From Nectonema munidae (taxonomy: Eukaryota > Nematomorpha > Nectonematoida > Nectonematidae): a stretch of 64,000 nt of DNA. The translations under genes were made by a program, and so were the position numbers. Position 1 is the first letter of the stretch. Every line of letters begins with the position of its first letter. The DNA is taken from NCBI GenBank assembly GCA_030549495.1, contig JAUIRK010001017.1:124001-188000 (forward strand), in the 5' to 3' direction. Shown here piece by piece: positions 46,190-60,327 of this stretch. The notes under the pieces were generated by a model. It was not told the origin of the DNA. It did no database searches and saw only the letters and a list, made by a program, of their open reading frames with translations.

Positions 46190-46526
46190 GACATTGCATA
46201 TATATCTGAATTTCAAGATCGCATTATTAAGAAAGAGGTTATTATTATTAGTGTGAGACAAAGTTGGAGTTGAAGATAGCTCTCAAAGCCATTTTTGAAC
46301 AAAAATAAAGTTGGGTTTTTTGTGTGAGCCCAATTAAAATACCGTACTTGATATGATGCAGGAAAAGGCTTTTATAAAGTGTAAGCATTGTTTTCAAGGG
46401 CAATAACTGGTTAGCTTGTTTGAGGGTGGCGCTGAAATTGGCTAGATTGTAAGAAACATGTGATATGTGATCAGACCAAGTGAGATTGTTATTGATATTT
46501 ATTGAACTCAATAAATTAAATTTCAA
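46190..46526 (-). mobile_element. LINE reverse transcriptase C-terminal fragment, copy 2
   Basis: Same 92-residue stretch as at 40729-41007 with a single visible residue difference (AIF versus AIL). It is part of the duplicated 2.23-kb block, so it was copied with its surroundings rather than inserted afresh. Confidence 0.82.
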
Positions 46527-47319
46527 AACTTTTTAAGAAAATTTTTTTGAAAGATGTATCAAACTTAGAGTTATCTAGACTGAAGGGGAAATATAGATAT
46601 AGTTAGTTTAGAATGAATAGTCAACTCATTAATAAGAAACAAATCAAATTAATACTTTCTTGTAAAAAGGATTAATTTAAACCTATTATTTTTTAATGTT
46701 GTTAGCTCAATTTTTGTAAGTAAATCAACTTTTGTTCACCCTAGTAATGATGGTGTTAAGCATTTTAATGATGATGAATATAAAGAATAAACATTACCAT
46801 GGGAAGATTCAGACCTTGAACCGTGACCTGCTGAAAAAGAAAGTTACGAAGTAAATAAGTAAAAGATTTTAAAAGTGTATTGATGAAGGATAACGATATT
46901 GATGATCATGACGAAGATGATTATTAATACCATTGCGATCAAAATTTAATAAAGTCATTTTTGTCTGCATCTGAACTTTGCTAAATTACGTTTTTAAATA
47001 CGTATTGCATATGTTTTGCCAATAGTTTTGAAAACATTATATAGATGAGAAATTACAAGTTTTCATTACTTCAAGACGATATTTTTAATAGGTCTAAAAA
47101 GACCATTTAATTCCCGAAATTTTAAATATGTTGATTTTATTTCTGTCTGTCTATCATTTACAAATAAATTTTTGGTATAAATATAATTTAAAAAGTTACA
47201 AAATTTGGTGACTAAAAACAGAAATTTTAAGGAATTTAAGTAAAAAAAATTTGATGATGAAAACATTCCTCATGGGGTTTTTTTATTATAATTAAAAATT
47301 GTGTGAATATTAAACCCAT

Positions 47320-47925
47320 GATTGATATTTATAAAATCAATATTTTTATTTAAATGCCATTTTTTAAATCATAAGTCAGTTTTTTATAACTTTTTAGGTC
47401 AATTTTTAATCGCCCTGGATGCCAATCAAAAGATATAGATAGAGATTTACGGTGTCCATTGTGTGATGGTCTTCCAGGTCTTGCTCCAGCTAAAGTTAGC
47501 AAAAAATTATAAATAATATTAAAGGCATGATCTATATTTTTAAAATCAATATTTTTGCTTAAATGCCATTTTTTAAATCATAAGTCACTTTTTTATAACT
47601 TTTTAGGTCAATTTTTAATCGCCCTGGATGCCAATCAAAAGATATAGATAGAGATTTACGGTGTCCATTGTGCGATGGTCTTCCGGGTCTTGCTCCAGCT
47701 AAAGTTAGCAAAAAATTATAAATAATATTAAAGGCATGATCTATATTTTTAAAATCAATATTTTTGCTTAAATGCCATTTTTTAAATCATAAGTCACTTT
47801 TTTATAACTTTTTAGGTCAATTTTTAATCGCCCTAGATGCCAATCATAAGATATAGATAGAGATTTACGGGGTCCATTGTGCGTTGGTCTTCCGGGTCTT
47901 GCTCCAGCTAAAGTTAGCAAAAAAA
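47320..47925. repeat. Three tandem copies of a 209-bp unit
   Basis: Units start at 47320, 47529 and 47738 (the last about 188 bp long). Each contains AATGCCATTTTTTAAATCATAAG, TTTTTAATCGCCCTGGATGCC, AGATATAGATAGAGATTTACGG and CTTGCTCCAGCTAAAGTTAGC. Units 2 and 3 are closer to each other than to unit 1, which suggests recent expansion of the last unit pair. Confidence 0.9.
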
Positions 47926-48765
47926 TTTAATTAGTTACTTTCAATTTTAGGAAAATTTGAAATTTGCTCAAATTCATTTTCGTTTACTTGGATCTTCGTT
48001 CATTAAATAGAAATCTTGTTGTTTGACATTTTATCGAAATCCGTTGTAATCCTTTGAATCTAAGGAATATCTACAAAATCTCTTAGTACTTGTCAAAATA
48101 TTCACTAAAATTTTTAACATATGAAAAAAATGAATTTTATAATTTTTTCAAAATTCCACATAATACTCCGAGGTGGCCCTAAATTTCTTCTAATTTTCAA
48201 AATTAAAAATAATTTTTTCGTATACAAATCTATTAATGAAAACAAATTTTTATCAATTTAGTGGACGTTTTGAAGAAGCTAGAAGATTTGTCAGGAATAC
48301 GGAGGAATTCGGTAAAAGTCAAATGCAAAATCTTGTCAATTTATTGAAAATTTATTTTCAGTTCTACTTAACTTTTTTGGATTCTATTTTATGTTTTATC
48401 GATTCTATTCCATCTTTTTTCTAACTTTTTTCAATTAAATTCTCAAAAAATAAATTAGTATCGAAAAAAACTAAAATAGAATTGAAAAAATAAAATAAAA
48501 TAGAACTCAAAATGGTATATATAAATAAAAATTTCTTACAGCGACGAATTACAAACAGTATTAGTTTGGAGAATTAGCATACACTTTCAATTCTCTTTTA
48601 AATATGTAGTTAAATCAGAAAGAAAATTGCCAACCTTTCTTAAAATGATCATAACAATATTATAATGGTTTTGCGAGTATCGCGATTATAATAAAACTAA
48701 AAATCATATTTTATCAAAAGGTTCGGTTCGCTTCTGAAAATTTACACTTCGTAACTATTTCCATG

Positions 48766-49641
48766 GGTATCCGGTAATTTCATCGCGGTAATTTCATCGT
48801 GGTAACTTCATCGTGGTAATTTATCGCATAGTAAATTCATCGTGATGCAATACATCGTTGGTAATTTCATCGTTAAGTATTTTCATGGTATAGTGATTAC
48901 ATCGCGAGATTTATGGATTAACCGCATAATACGGCGCATTGTCAATGATTTTGAAAATCGTGACGTAAATAATTATTATTATACCTTAGAGGTATTGCTC
49001 ATAATTTTTTTTTAATTGTTTCTAGTTTTCTAATTTGTAATAAATTAGTTATCTCAATGATCTTTTTGAAATAAGGAATAATTTATTGCATATATAAATT
49101 GGTATTTTTTTCTTAAAAATAAAGTTTTTTATTAAAAAAAAATAAATTATTATTTTTAGATATAATATACCAAATAATGACTGAAAAGTCAAAGGTTAAA
49201 ATAGGTTAAGGGGATTTTTATGAAACTAAAAAAACACAAAGATTAATATATATATATATTATTTTTTTTAATTAATTAGATACTTTTTTTAACTTTCCTT
49301 AAATATTAAGAAATTTAAACATATTTCAAGGCTATTTAAGTCAGAAAGAGAGTTTTATTTTATCATTATAGCCTGATAATATGAAAACCTTATATTTAAG
49401 AATTAGTTTTTTATGTTATATTAAGAAGATTTACAAAAGTTCGTAATAAACTTAAAAAAATTATAAAGGGATATTTACAAAAAAACATTGAGCGTCAAGC
49501 ATAAAATTAGTAAGACGATGTAATTACTGCACGATGAAAATACTTGACGATGAAAATACCGACGATGTATTGAATCACGATGAATTTACTATGCGATGAA
49601 ATTACCACGATGAAGTTACCACGATGAAATTACAGTGAACC
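48766..49641. mobile_element. Inverted-repeat element, 876 bp, 9-bp target duplication (MULE-like MITE)
   Basis: Flanked by ATTTCCATG at 48757-48765 and 49642-49650. Ends GGTATCCGGTAATTTCATCG and, inverted, GGTTCACTGTAATTTCATCG. Each arm (about 130 bp) is itself made of repeated GGTAATTTCATCGTGG-type words and their variants (CATCGTGATGCAATACATCG). The middle is AT-rich and non-coding. The paralogous block at 42830-42850 lacks it. A 9-bp duplication with long internally repetitive arms is characteristic of Mutator-like (MULE) elements. Confidence 0.85.
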
Positions 49642-49734
49642 ATTTCCATGAGACACTTTCATCTGTCGGTACAACACGAGATACAAAAAGTTCATCTGTG
49701 ATTTTGTGTAGCAGAATGTTTATATTCTCTTCTT

Positions 49735-49871
49735 TTAACCCATTAAGTACCATAGAATTCAGACGATATCTAAAAAAAGCAGACGATTTATATTCAAAGT
49801 CATTGAAAAAAACAAATGAAGATGAAATTACTTATGTTCCCAAATGGGAGCATTGGGACTTAATGGGTTAA
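49735..49871. mobile_element. TTAA MITE (CCCATTAAG subfamily)
   Basis: Perfect TTAA at both ends (49735-49738, 49868-49871); CCCATTAAGTACCATAG at the left and ATTGGGACTTAATGGG at the right. Nearly identical to 3438-3574. Confidence 0.82.
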
Positions 49872-49951
49872 TGCAGAATTTTAGTGTAGTATATATTATT
49901 ATTATTTAAAACTATTTCTAGGAAAATTATGTCCGTTAGTATTTTACAGTA

Positions 49952-51139
49952 CCGAGACATTTGGCCTAAGGAGATTTGGTCAACCTACATGTGGCCGAAT
50001 GAACATTTAGCTTAAGATATTTGGCCGAACAATAATTTTACCAAAGGCTCATTTGGCCGAATGGATTATCTGTTATGTAATTTCAAGTAGGCACATATTC
50101 TCCCTTCTTAACCGATTAAGTCCCAATGCTCCCATTTGGGAACATAAGTAATTTCATCTTCGTCTGCTTTTTTCAATGACTTTGAATATAAATCGTCTGC
50201 GTTTTTTTTTAGATATCGTCTGATTTCTATGGTACTTAATGGGTTAAAATGAACTATCGATCTTTTATATTTGTTTGCCGGCCATTCTATTTATAGAAAT
50301 AGTTACTATGAATAGACATATTAGAAATTCAAGGTAATACGAATTACCTTTTAAAACTGCAACTTCATATATTTCAAAGACCCCCAAAATAATTTCCTGA
50401 ATACACTGTTGTATCCGAGCGCCATTTGATCGTCAAAATTTTTCGGCACAAAACCCAAATTCACCATACATCCCATGTATCATGTAAATTTGTGTATTGG
50501 GGAAAGATGAAAAAATTGGAATGGAGCGATTTTGCTGAACTTTATCTAAATTATTTCGTGCATTCAAAACAAAATAGTTTTGCTTCGAACACTTTCTACC
50601 CTTTATTATGTACAAAGATAAAAGTAACAGTTTAATAAAATTTTAAACATAAGCCCGCAAGTCATTCATATATACAGACAGTTGGACAAAGAACATTTGG
50701 CCGAATGGATATTTAGCCGACAGATATTTGGCCTAACAAAGATTTTAACAAACGGACATTTGGCCGAATGCACTGAAAATATCAATACAATTTGGCATTT
50801 TTCTAGACTTCTACAACCAATAAAAGTATATTGTTCTAATGCTAAAACATTAATATTCAATAAAATAGAGTAAAATCATAATCATATCATAACTATAAAT
50901 ATATAGTCATATCATAACACATTTGTCATGTAACTTTGACTAGATAAATTATTCATTACATAAATTCGTGTGTACAGGTTAGGAATAGAAAAAGAAAACA
51001 ACATTACGCTTCAGATTTGTATTGAGCACAAGATTGCAAACTTACGGAAAGTAAAGCAAAAAACTCTCAAATTATATGTAGTACATATTCGGTGAAATGT
51101 CCCCTCAGCCAAATATCCCTCGGGCAAATGTCCTGTCAC
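49952..51139. mobile_element. DNA element(s) rich in TTTGGCCGAA subterminal repeats
   Basis: ACATTTGGCCTAAGGAGATTTGG at the left is mirrored by CCAAATATCCCTCGGGCAAATGTCC at the right. Variants of CATTTGGCCGAATG recur in two clusters (49957-50070 and 50685-50775), which may be the ends of two adjacent or nested copies. No coding content. A TTAA MITE sits inside at 50108-50247. Confidence 0.6.
50108..50247. mobile_element. TTAA MITE, inverted copy, nested in the TTTGGCCGAA element
   Basis: TTAA at 50108-50111 and 50244-50247; reads CCGATTAAGTCCCAATG...GGTACTTAATGGG, the reverse complement of the copy at 49735-49871. The two form an inverted pair 236 bp apart. Confidence 0.82.
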
Positions 51140-51149
51140 CTTTTCTTAA

Positions 51150-53130
51150 ACTTTTAATACATTTTTATCATTCATATTCTTTTGAATAATGATAATAATC
51201 AAATTTCTTCTTAGAAACTAATCCGCTTCCTTGATGAATGCATCACCTAGTTCACTGTGTCGTGAGATGAAAAAGTTAGAAAATCAATGCTCTAAAAAGA
51301 TGAAATAATCACTTACGTCTACGACCTCCACTCAAAAACGATACTTGAAAAATGGAAAAAAGAAGTTCTATAGTTCAAGTCGCAAAATATTTTAAATGAG
51401 AAAGATATTGATAGTGAAGAGCATGGTTTCCGAAAAATGGGTGAAGATGTCATTCACAATGCCCAAAGTTTATTGGCTACGCGATTTAAATTTTAAGTCA
51501 ATTTAACTTTTCACATTTAGAAAATTTATTCAAAATTTTTTGCGGTTCCTAATACTGAAAGAAAAAATTGATATCCCTTACTAATAAGATTAGTAAAGTT
51601 GTCCTTTGGATTAGTTAACGATGACTTTAATAACTTTATTAGTTACAGCACATAAGTATGGCTATTTTTACAGATATAAGTAAATAATACACTAAACGGG
51701 CATTCACTAAGAGGAGCATTCATTATTTTCCGAATTGTTAAAGAATGTGTATCAAAAAGATAACGTTATCCACTACTGAAGATACAGATAAGACTTCATT
51801 TCAAGTAAGTAAAAGAAATTTAGATGGCGTTAAACATAAGATATATATTCATAAATAATGAGTTTTCATGATATATTTTTTTAGAGATAACCAACTTACA
51901 ACAAAACCTTAAAAAACTTTAATAGTAGAAAAAAGTATTATGACTTTTGTTCATTTAATCAATAAATATCTTTCAAAAAATTTATAATAATTTTTTTTAA
52001 TTTATTTAGTTTTTTTTGAAAATTTTATTTATTTTTAAAAATTTTATTCACTTTATAAGGAAAATTTTTACATAAATTAAATTCTTAATTTTATAGATTA
52101 ATAATAATTTATACGTTTTAAATATGGTCCATGTTTTGTACATTTTTAAATAAATATTTAAAAAATTAACTAATATATAGATATATATTTATATGTGACT
52201 TAAAAGCGACTATCATTTTTTACACGTTCTGTTAGTGTTGAGCTCTGGCGAACCGATTAACATTGCTAGTTTAAACTAACCACTTGATATTAATCTTGTT
52301 TCACTAATTGGGAGCGTTCGTGTTAGGATTCTATCTATGTTTAAGTTTAACTCACAATCAAAGTATAGGAATTTATATAAATAACCGTAGGGAGAACTTG
52401 GGCTCAACATTACGAGCAGGATCACGATATCTGTAAAAGGTTGGATTGCCATCCTCAACTTAACCTAGTGAGTTTTAAATACCATATTATAAAAACAAAC
52501 ATATATAATATAAATAAAATGAAAGTATAAATATTATAATTTAAATCATATTAAATTATTCTAAATCCTAATTTATCTGGATATAGATAATACATCAGTT
52601 GTTTTGTCAGTTATAACTTAATTACTAGTTGATAACTATATTATAATCAGGTATAACTAGTTTATTTTATTGTTTGCTAGCTTGATAGTTAAAATCTCAT
52701 CCTAAATTCCTAGACGCATAGCGAGATTGGAACCAGGGTCTTAGCACTTTGACACTTGATTGGAATAAATTGATCTTTTATATTATTTTCTAATAATTTA
52801 TGTAACAATATGACAAATTATATTATAAGCGTTTACAATTAATTAAAAATGAATCACAAATATAGCTGTTGTGTGCTAACAATGTCCTTTCTTGCCATCA
52901 ACTCTACCATTTGTTGGTAAAAAAGTACGATGAATTAGGTAGAATAAGATAAAGTGAACACGTTTTTAAAATATATCATGGTCCCGAGTTGAGAACCAGT
53001 TTGATGTGTTTTTCCAAAAAATGAAATTAGTTTTCGTTTTATAATTTTGTAAATTTATTAAAATAAAACTAAAATTTAAAATATATAATGATATTTTGTA
53101 TTAAATTTTACTTAATTCAAAAAGCTTTAA
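51150..53130. other. No gene recognised; possible small coding remnant near 51400
   Basis: AT-rich. Plus-strand EEHGFRKMGEDVIHNAQSLLATRFKF (about 51418-51495) looks protein-like but is too short to assign. GC-richer patches at 52230-52470 and 52700-52760 have SINE-like words (inverted GTGCTAAGACCCTGGTTCC) without a clear full copy. Confidence 0.35.
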
Positions 53131-56100
53131 AAAGATGCAAATTACTGCGAACAGTCCCCCGCATCTCGTAAAAATTGTTGGACATCTTTCTGAATACAAT
53201 TTTTATCCACAACTCTGTAAATTTCTAAAATACATATCTATTCTTTATTATATTTACAAGTGTCTTGCCGCATTAATATCCCGATTCGCTCAAGACAGAT
53301 CGGATTGTAGGTACCCTAAATAATTGTTACCCTCAAATCCAATAGTACTTCGATTCAACCCCGTTTCCAGTAAATTTTTTTTATAAACAATGCAAAATAA
53401 TATAAAATTTTGAAATTATTGAATAGATTGATGGGAGAATTCTAAAAATTTTTAATACAAGTCATAATTTTGAACTGGCTGAAAGGGGCAGAGAAATCGA
53501 AAATTTTAATTTTTTAACTTATTCTGATAGAGATTGATACGCTGATTCCAAATATGTAATTTTTTTGAAACGAATCGAATGACTTCTTAATTTTTTATGG
53601 TAAATTTACATTTTTTGTTATTTTATTAAGTTCAAAAGCGTAAAAAGTCATTTAAAAAACTCAAACCTAAAACATTTATACATTTTCGTAATCAGTATAA
53701 AATTTCCATTAAAATGAGATTTTAAAATTGAAAATTCAATAAGTTTGAAATTCTTAAAATTTTTTGTAAGGTGCGCCAATTTTTTTAAAAAATAAAAAAA
53801 AATTATTTTTTTAAGCAAATATATTTTTGCAAAAAAATTCAAAAAAAAAATGTAATTATTTATTTTACACGCTAAAATATCTTGAAAAATAGGAAAATCA
53901 TGTATATTGTTCAAAAGTTTATAAACAATTTTTTTTAATTATTTCAAATAGGTTAAAGCATGAAAAATGTAGGAAAAATGATTCTCTTTAAGATAGGCAT
54001 GGTTTAAAATGTTTTTTCTTTAATTTCTTGCATAAAGTTTTCTTTGAAAGTTACAAATTGCAAATTTTGGCACACAAATTTACAAAAATTGTTAAAAGTA
54101 AAAAAAATATACTAAAAATAAATATTTTTCAAAATTTTAAAATATTCGAATAAAATTTATGGAATTTTAAATAAAATGATGTAAATGTTGTTATTTTGGA
54201 CAAAACTCTTCTTATGAATTTTTTCAGAAAATCTTTTAGTTATAATGGAACTAAAGCATCTTATGATAAAATTTTTTAATCTTAATGTAATTTAACTTTG
54301 AAAAAAAGGTAGCAAAAATATATAAGCCATCATGAAGACAAAATCGATATAAATAATAAAATGCATTTGTATAAACATTTTTCACCAAGGTTCGGCCGGA
54401 TAACGAGCTGTTGTCTGTAAACCAGCATAGGTGGCTGATGTATGAGTGGCGCATCAAATAAGTTCAACCCCAATGCAAACTACTTTTCTGGAGAAGTGGG
54501 CTTCTCATACATTTTGATATATCAACTTCTTCATGTTATAAATAAGAAATTAAAACTGTTTAAGTGTATATTTTATTTTCAATTTAGAAAATAGTTAAAG
54601 ATAACAAAAGCAGGGTTAATTGAATTTCCGACACAACACACTCTAACGAAATCTTGGCATGTCAATAAATATTATATTATTTATATAGTTTTTAGCAATT
54701 ATTTAATTAAAACTTACAATTTTATGATGGATAATTATTCTAATGTATTATTCCAGTAAATATTTCTGGTTTAAGTATACTTAGTCGTACACTCTCTTAT
54801 AATTAATATTACACTTTGTTTAAAATATATCCATAATTATCAAAATCATAAGGCATAGTTTCATATAATACAAATATTGGATGAGAGAAAAAAATACATA
54901 TACATACCCATTTTTAACATCAAGAGACTTCATATTTTTTACAGATTTTAAAAATTAGTTCTATTTTTGTAAAATTTTTAAAATCAAAACTTGTCTTAAA
55001 AATTCAACTTACAGAGATATTTTCCCTGTTAAAATAAAATTTTAAATACAGTTTTTAGGATCTCTTTTATAGGTTTATGTCAGAGATAGGAGGGGAGCGA
55101 TTTTTGATTCCGGGTCAGGGATTGGTTCTTAAATTCGCTTCCCTCGAGGAGCGAAAAGAATCGTGAAACTGAGTAGCTTTATATTTTCTTTCATTTAAGA
55201 AACATGGCAGCACGACTATGTAAATTCAAACAACAAAAGAAATTTACTGAGAAAAATCTTGAATCATGTTATCGTGATCAATAATAATCAAAATTTCTAC
55301 CTCTTTTGAATTTAAAGTATTTCTTTTATTTGTAGCAAAATTAGGACCTAAACTAAAATTTCGTTCAGATTTTGAAGTGTTATTCGAAATAAGTAAAAAT
55401 TTTCTAGCTAAAAATTATAAATCTTTTCTTTGTTGCCACCAGATAAGATTATTATCACATTCGTAATTTTCCATTTCTTCAACTTAAAAATATTTAAAAA
55501 AATTTCTCTAATTCTTTTTGTAGCTTGCTTGTTGGAAAGAGTTTAATTAGAAGACTCACTTTATAAAGATTGATCTATCACTATATGATTTTATGTTAGC
55601 GTGCGGGATCATTAAAATATAATATAAAACTAAATCAAAAAAATGAGCAGCCCAGTTTGAATACCCCGAAATTTTTTCTCCCAATATACGGGGGAATAGG
55701 GAAAAATTGTTTACTTTTTATAAGAAAATGATGATTTGTGTTAAATTTTAAAATAAACAAATTAAAAAAATGATTGTGTGAGAACTTTTTGTTTGATTGA
55801 GCACTGTTTAAAAGATAATTTGAATAATAAATTTTCAGAAATTGACATTTTTCCATATATGACGTCTGTGCAATTATTCAAAGTGTTGGAGAAGTTGGCA
55901 TTAGTATTTTCAGCGATTTTGTTATCGATAAATATATGGTCATTTTGAAAAATATTTTGGCAGAATTATGAAACCTTTTAATATTATTTGATCCGGCATA
56001 AGTTACATGCCATTAATTAAAAATAAATAATACTTCTTTTAACTTAACTATACCCGAGCCAACAATTTAAAAAAGTTTAGATTTGTGAAAATTTATTTTT

Positions 56101-57060
56101 CATATAGACGTTGATAACAAAGTTGCCAAAAATACTATTTTCAACATTTCTAGCACAAAATAATAGTCCAGATATCATACGAAAAATTTCAATTTCCGAT
56201 AATATTTTATTTAAAATCTCCAATTACGTAACAAAAAACCTAATTTTTACACAAATATGTCCGAATATACTTAAATAAAAATCAAATAGAGAGAAAATTT
56301 TTCTTATAAAAAGTAGACATATTTTTACAATGATGTTTTCCTTTTATATATATAATATTTTTACTTCTAAATTGTCTTTTTTCCATTTTAAACGCTCTTT
56401 TAAAATAGAAAATAAAATTGAAAAAAAGTCAATTTAGCACTTAAAAAAGACAAATTAGGATTGGAAAAAGATTATTTCGATTTGAAAAAAGACAATTTAG
56501 AGCTTAAAATAGGTAAATATCAAATCATAGATACAGAAAAATGACAGTATAAAAAGGGTTATAGTGACTAAAAATTATGACGGGTTGTATCTCATTTTAT
56601 AATTTTGTGGTTTTGGTTGATATAATGATTGTTTCCATTTTCAAATGGTTCTAAACCAAATTAGTGGTAGATATAAATGGAGGGGCTACGGCTCTATGTG
56701 TCCATGCCTAAAAACATACCTGTTAAAAAGGTATATCAATATAAGGCATTACTTTTACTTGGATATCCTCTAATGCACATATATCATTAATTTTTCAAGT
56801 CCAAGGATAAGTATTATTTTTTCTTTTTACCAAGATTATTTGAAAAAATAATGTTGATTCATAACTTTAGCATATTTTAAGATAAAATACCCCTTTGCTG
56901 CATTGATAAAATATTGGTAATGAATATTTCTAAGTGTCAAAAAGTTGTGTTAAAAATAGACATAAGGTATAACCAAAATATGCAAAAAGCTTCAAATTCA
57001 AAATAATTATAATTCTGCAATTTTTAGTATCACAAAAACATTAGCCTTTACTGAATTAAT
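53131..57060. other. Long AT-rich stretch, nothing recognised
   Basis: No open frame with protein-like composition and no repeat family shared with the rest of the window. Poly(A)/(T) runs dominate 53500-54150 and 55950-56550. Confidence 0.5.
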
Positions 57061-57082
57061 GCGAAGAAATGAAATTAAAGAG

Positions 57083-57330
57083 TACCTGTATGCATAACTA
57101 AATTACAAAAATAAAACTTTAAGCATTTTATTTAAATTATGGAAGCTAAATATGAAAAATTTTAAAAACATACACAAAATTTTTCCTAAATTAAAAAATT
57201 AAATTATTAAAAAATTAGAACTGCCCTGAATTAATCTGAAAAATTACTGATTCTAGCTAAAAAAAATATAGGAAATTTTTAGAATGGAAAAATGATCTGT
57301 TAAAATTTCAGAGCTTACTTTTTTTTTAAA
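57083..57330. repeat. Divergent direct repeat, copy 1 of 3
   Basis: GTACCTGTATGCATAACTAAATTACAAAAATAAAA, ATTATGGAAGCTAAATATG, then a run to GATGGAAAAATGATCTG-like sequence. The same order is seen at 58765-59010 (GGTACCTGAATACATATC, ATTATGAAAGCTAAATATAG, GGAAAGATGATCTG). Divergence is considerable, so it is old. Confidence 0.5.
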
Positions 57331-57869
57331 AATAGTGTCAAAAATAGGTTTATAATTTTAAAGGAAAATACGAACTTTCAGTGTCTGTAAGTCACACCAT
57401 CTTCAAAGGAAGAAATGGAAAAATAATAATTCCTCATAAAAAATGAGTTAAGAATACTGAAATTTCATATGAACTGCAAATCGTATGTATAGTGAAACTA
57501 CTCTTTAACCACCAAATAATGCTGATTGAGAGTATTGAACTTTGATTAAAGAAATCACTTCTTAACAAATTGAAGGCAATAAAATTTTATAATTAAAATG
57601 TTTTTTTAATTAAAATTATAACAATTTATATAACAATGGGATCTTGAATATAAAATATGATGAAAGAGATTAAAAAATCTGCCTCAATTAAAAACAAAGG
57701 TAGGAAATAAAAAGGGCAAAGTTTCCCTTTTCAGCAGGTAATAGAAATCAATGGAGAAAGTAGACTAACTTATTCAGACGACCACTTATAAGAAGTCTAT
57801 ATTTATATGAAGTAAGATATAATATGCTAAAGTATTTCTACCAAAAGCTCATGCCAAATGTTATCATTA

Positions 57870-57998
57870 TTAACCCGTAAACGCGACCAGAATAATCAGA
57901 CGATATCTAATGTAAAGCAGAAGATTTGTATTAAAGAGCTTGGATAAACGCAGACGATCTTATTTTTGTAAAGTCGACTCTGGGCGTTAACGGGTTAA
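57870..57998. mobile_element. TTAA MITE (CCCGT / GTCGAC subfamily)
   Basis: TTAA-CCCGTAAACGCGACCAG at the left, GGGCGTTAACGGG-TTAA at the right; inside CAGACGATATCTAATGTAAAGC and GTAAAGTCGAC as in 14321-14450. Both TTAA are intact. Confidence 0.78.
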
Positions 57999-58764
57999 CC
58001 CCTAACTATTTATTACAATATCACTACGTTTGAAACTTTTTTAATTGTTTTAAAGCAAAAGGAAAACATAGAGATTTTAGATTCTCTATCATTTTTGATG
58101 ATAATATTTTACTAAAATCTACCTTTTTCATGTATATTTTTTTTAATTTATATAAATTGATCGAAAACAGTCTAAAAAAAATTTATGGACTAAATCATTA
58201 TTTTCATGAAACTTTTTATTAATCTTAAATACTTCAAAAAATGAACACCAATTGATTCATTAATTTTTCCAAACTCAAACATTAAACATTTGATTAAAAA
58301 ATGGAAATTCGAACACAATATGGAAACAAAATGTCCTTATGAGCAACACAAAGTTGAACTTTCATATTCGTTCAAGCGAATCTTCATTAAAGAGCTTTTG
58401 CATTTAAGACATTCAGAATAGACATTTTCATAATAAAAAAAAAGAACGTGGTTATGATCATTCAATTTGTCCAGTCAAAACCTTGTCCAAATTTTAATTA
58501 TAATGAAAACATATTTCGCCTTACTTTTACCAAGAACATTTGAAAAAGTTCAAAACTTTATGATATTTTATGCTTATTTGAAAAGACATGTAATAAGTAT
58601 TTTTGAAGTTGAAGAAAAATTTTAATCATTTTAAGAAAAATGGACAAATCTCGTATGTCACGATTCGCTAAGAGTGTGAATAAAAATGTTTTAATTTCGC
58701 AATCATCATCATCACAAACACATGAACGGTATCTCAATAAATACATATAAAATGGAAAAAAGGG

Positions 58765-59010
58765 TACCTGAATACATATCTAAATTACAAAAATAAAAAC
58801 GTGTTAACAAATTTTCACGAATTATGAAAGCTAAATATAGTAGAAAACAAATACGTAAAACATTTTCTAAATTGAAAAATGAAATAGATATTAAAAAACT
58901 AGTGTTTTATTTAATAATGGGAAAAATTACGGAGCTTAGCTAAAAAAAAATTAGAAAAATAGTACATAATGTTAAGATGGAAAGATGATCTGCCTAAATT
59001 TTTGATCTTA
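58765..59010. repeat. Divergent direct repeat, copy 2 of 3
   Basis: See copy 1. The part CTAAATTGAAAAATGAAATAGATATTAAAAA recurs again at 60815-60895 beyond the AC tract, so remnants of the same repeat flank that microsatellite. Confidence 0.5.
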
Positions 59011-59523
59011 ATAATTAAAAAATAGGGTTAAAATTATACGCAAAAATCCTCCTAAATAAAAAAGAATATGCAAGTTGTATAAATTGTTAACAAAACACTT
59101 CTTTACGATGATGAACCAGAATTACCTATTTTAGCTAAAATTTATATTGATTAAAATTTTGTTGAGTTCAAAGAAGAGAGCTTAAATTTTGTTTACCTCC
59201 AACTAAAAATGAAAAGAATATAAGCATATTTTTGTAATGAAATCAGAAAGTTTATAATTCAATCTAACTTTGTTCAATCAGAACTAATTGCCATATTTTA
59301 CAAAATGCCTTAAATCTTTAATCATTAAATCTCTTAATGAAAATGATAAGGACATCTATATCAAAGAGAGATTGTGGATCATCTTAAAAATGGTTTCGCA
59401 CAGGAGTATGATTTAAAAAATGAATTTCTTCTTCAAAGTCAGTTGAAAGAAGATTTCTAAATTTTAACAAGCAATCATACACGCACAAAGGCACGCACAG
59501 ACAAAATCCCCACAGATACATAA

Positions 59524-60327
<804 letters not shown>

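Larger units (their letters stand above)
46184..49715. repeat. Duplicated block, copy 2, with expansion and insertion
   Basis: Collinear with 40665-42900 but about 1.3 kb longer. Two extra 209-bp units (418 bp) and the 876-bp inverted-repeat element with its 9-bp duplication account for the excess almost exactly. Sequence identity is high in the first 1.2 kb and lower after the tandem array. Confidence 0.88.

Noticed and set aside
50433-50873. Overlapping 60-70-codon frames within the TTTGGCCGAA element
   Set aside because: Generated by the repeated motif itself (FGRMDI/HLAEW-type peptides); not coding.
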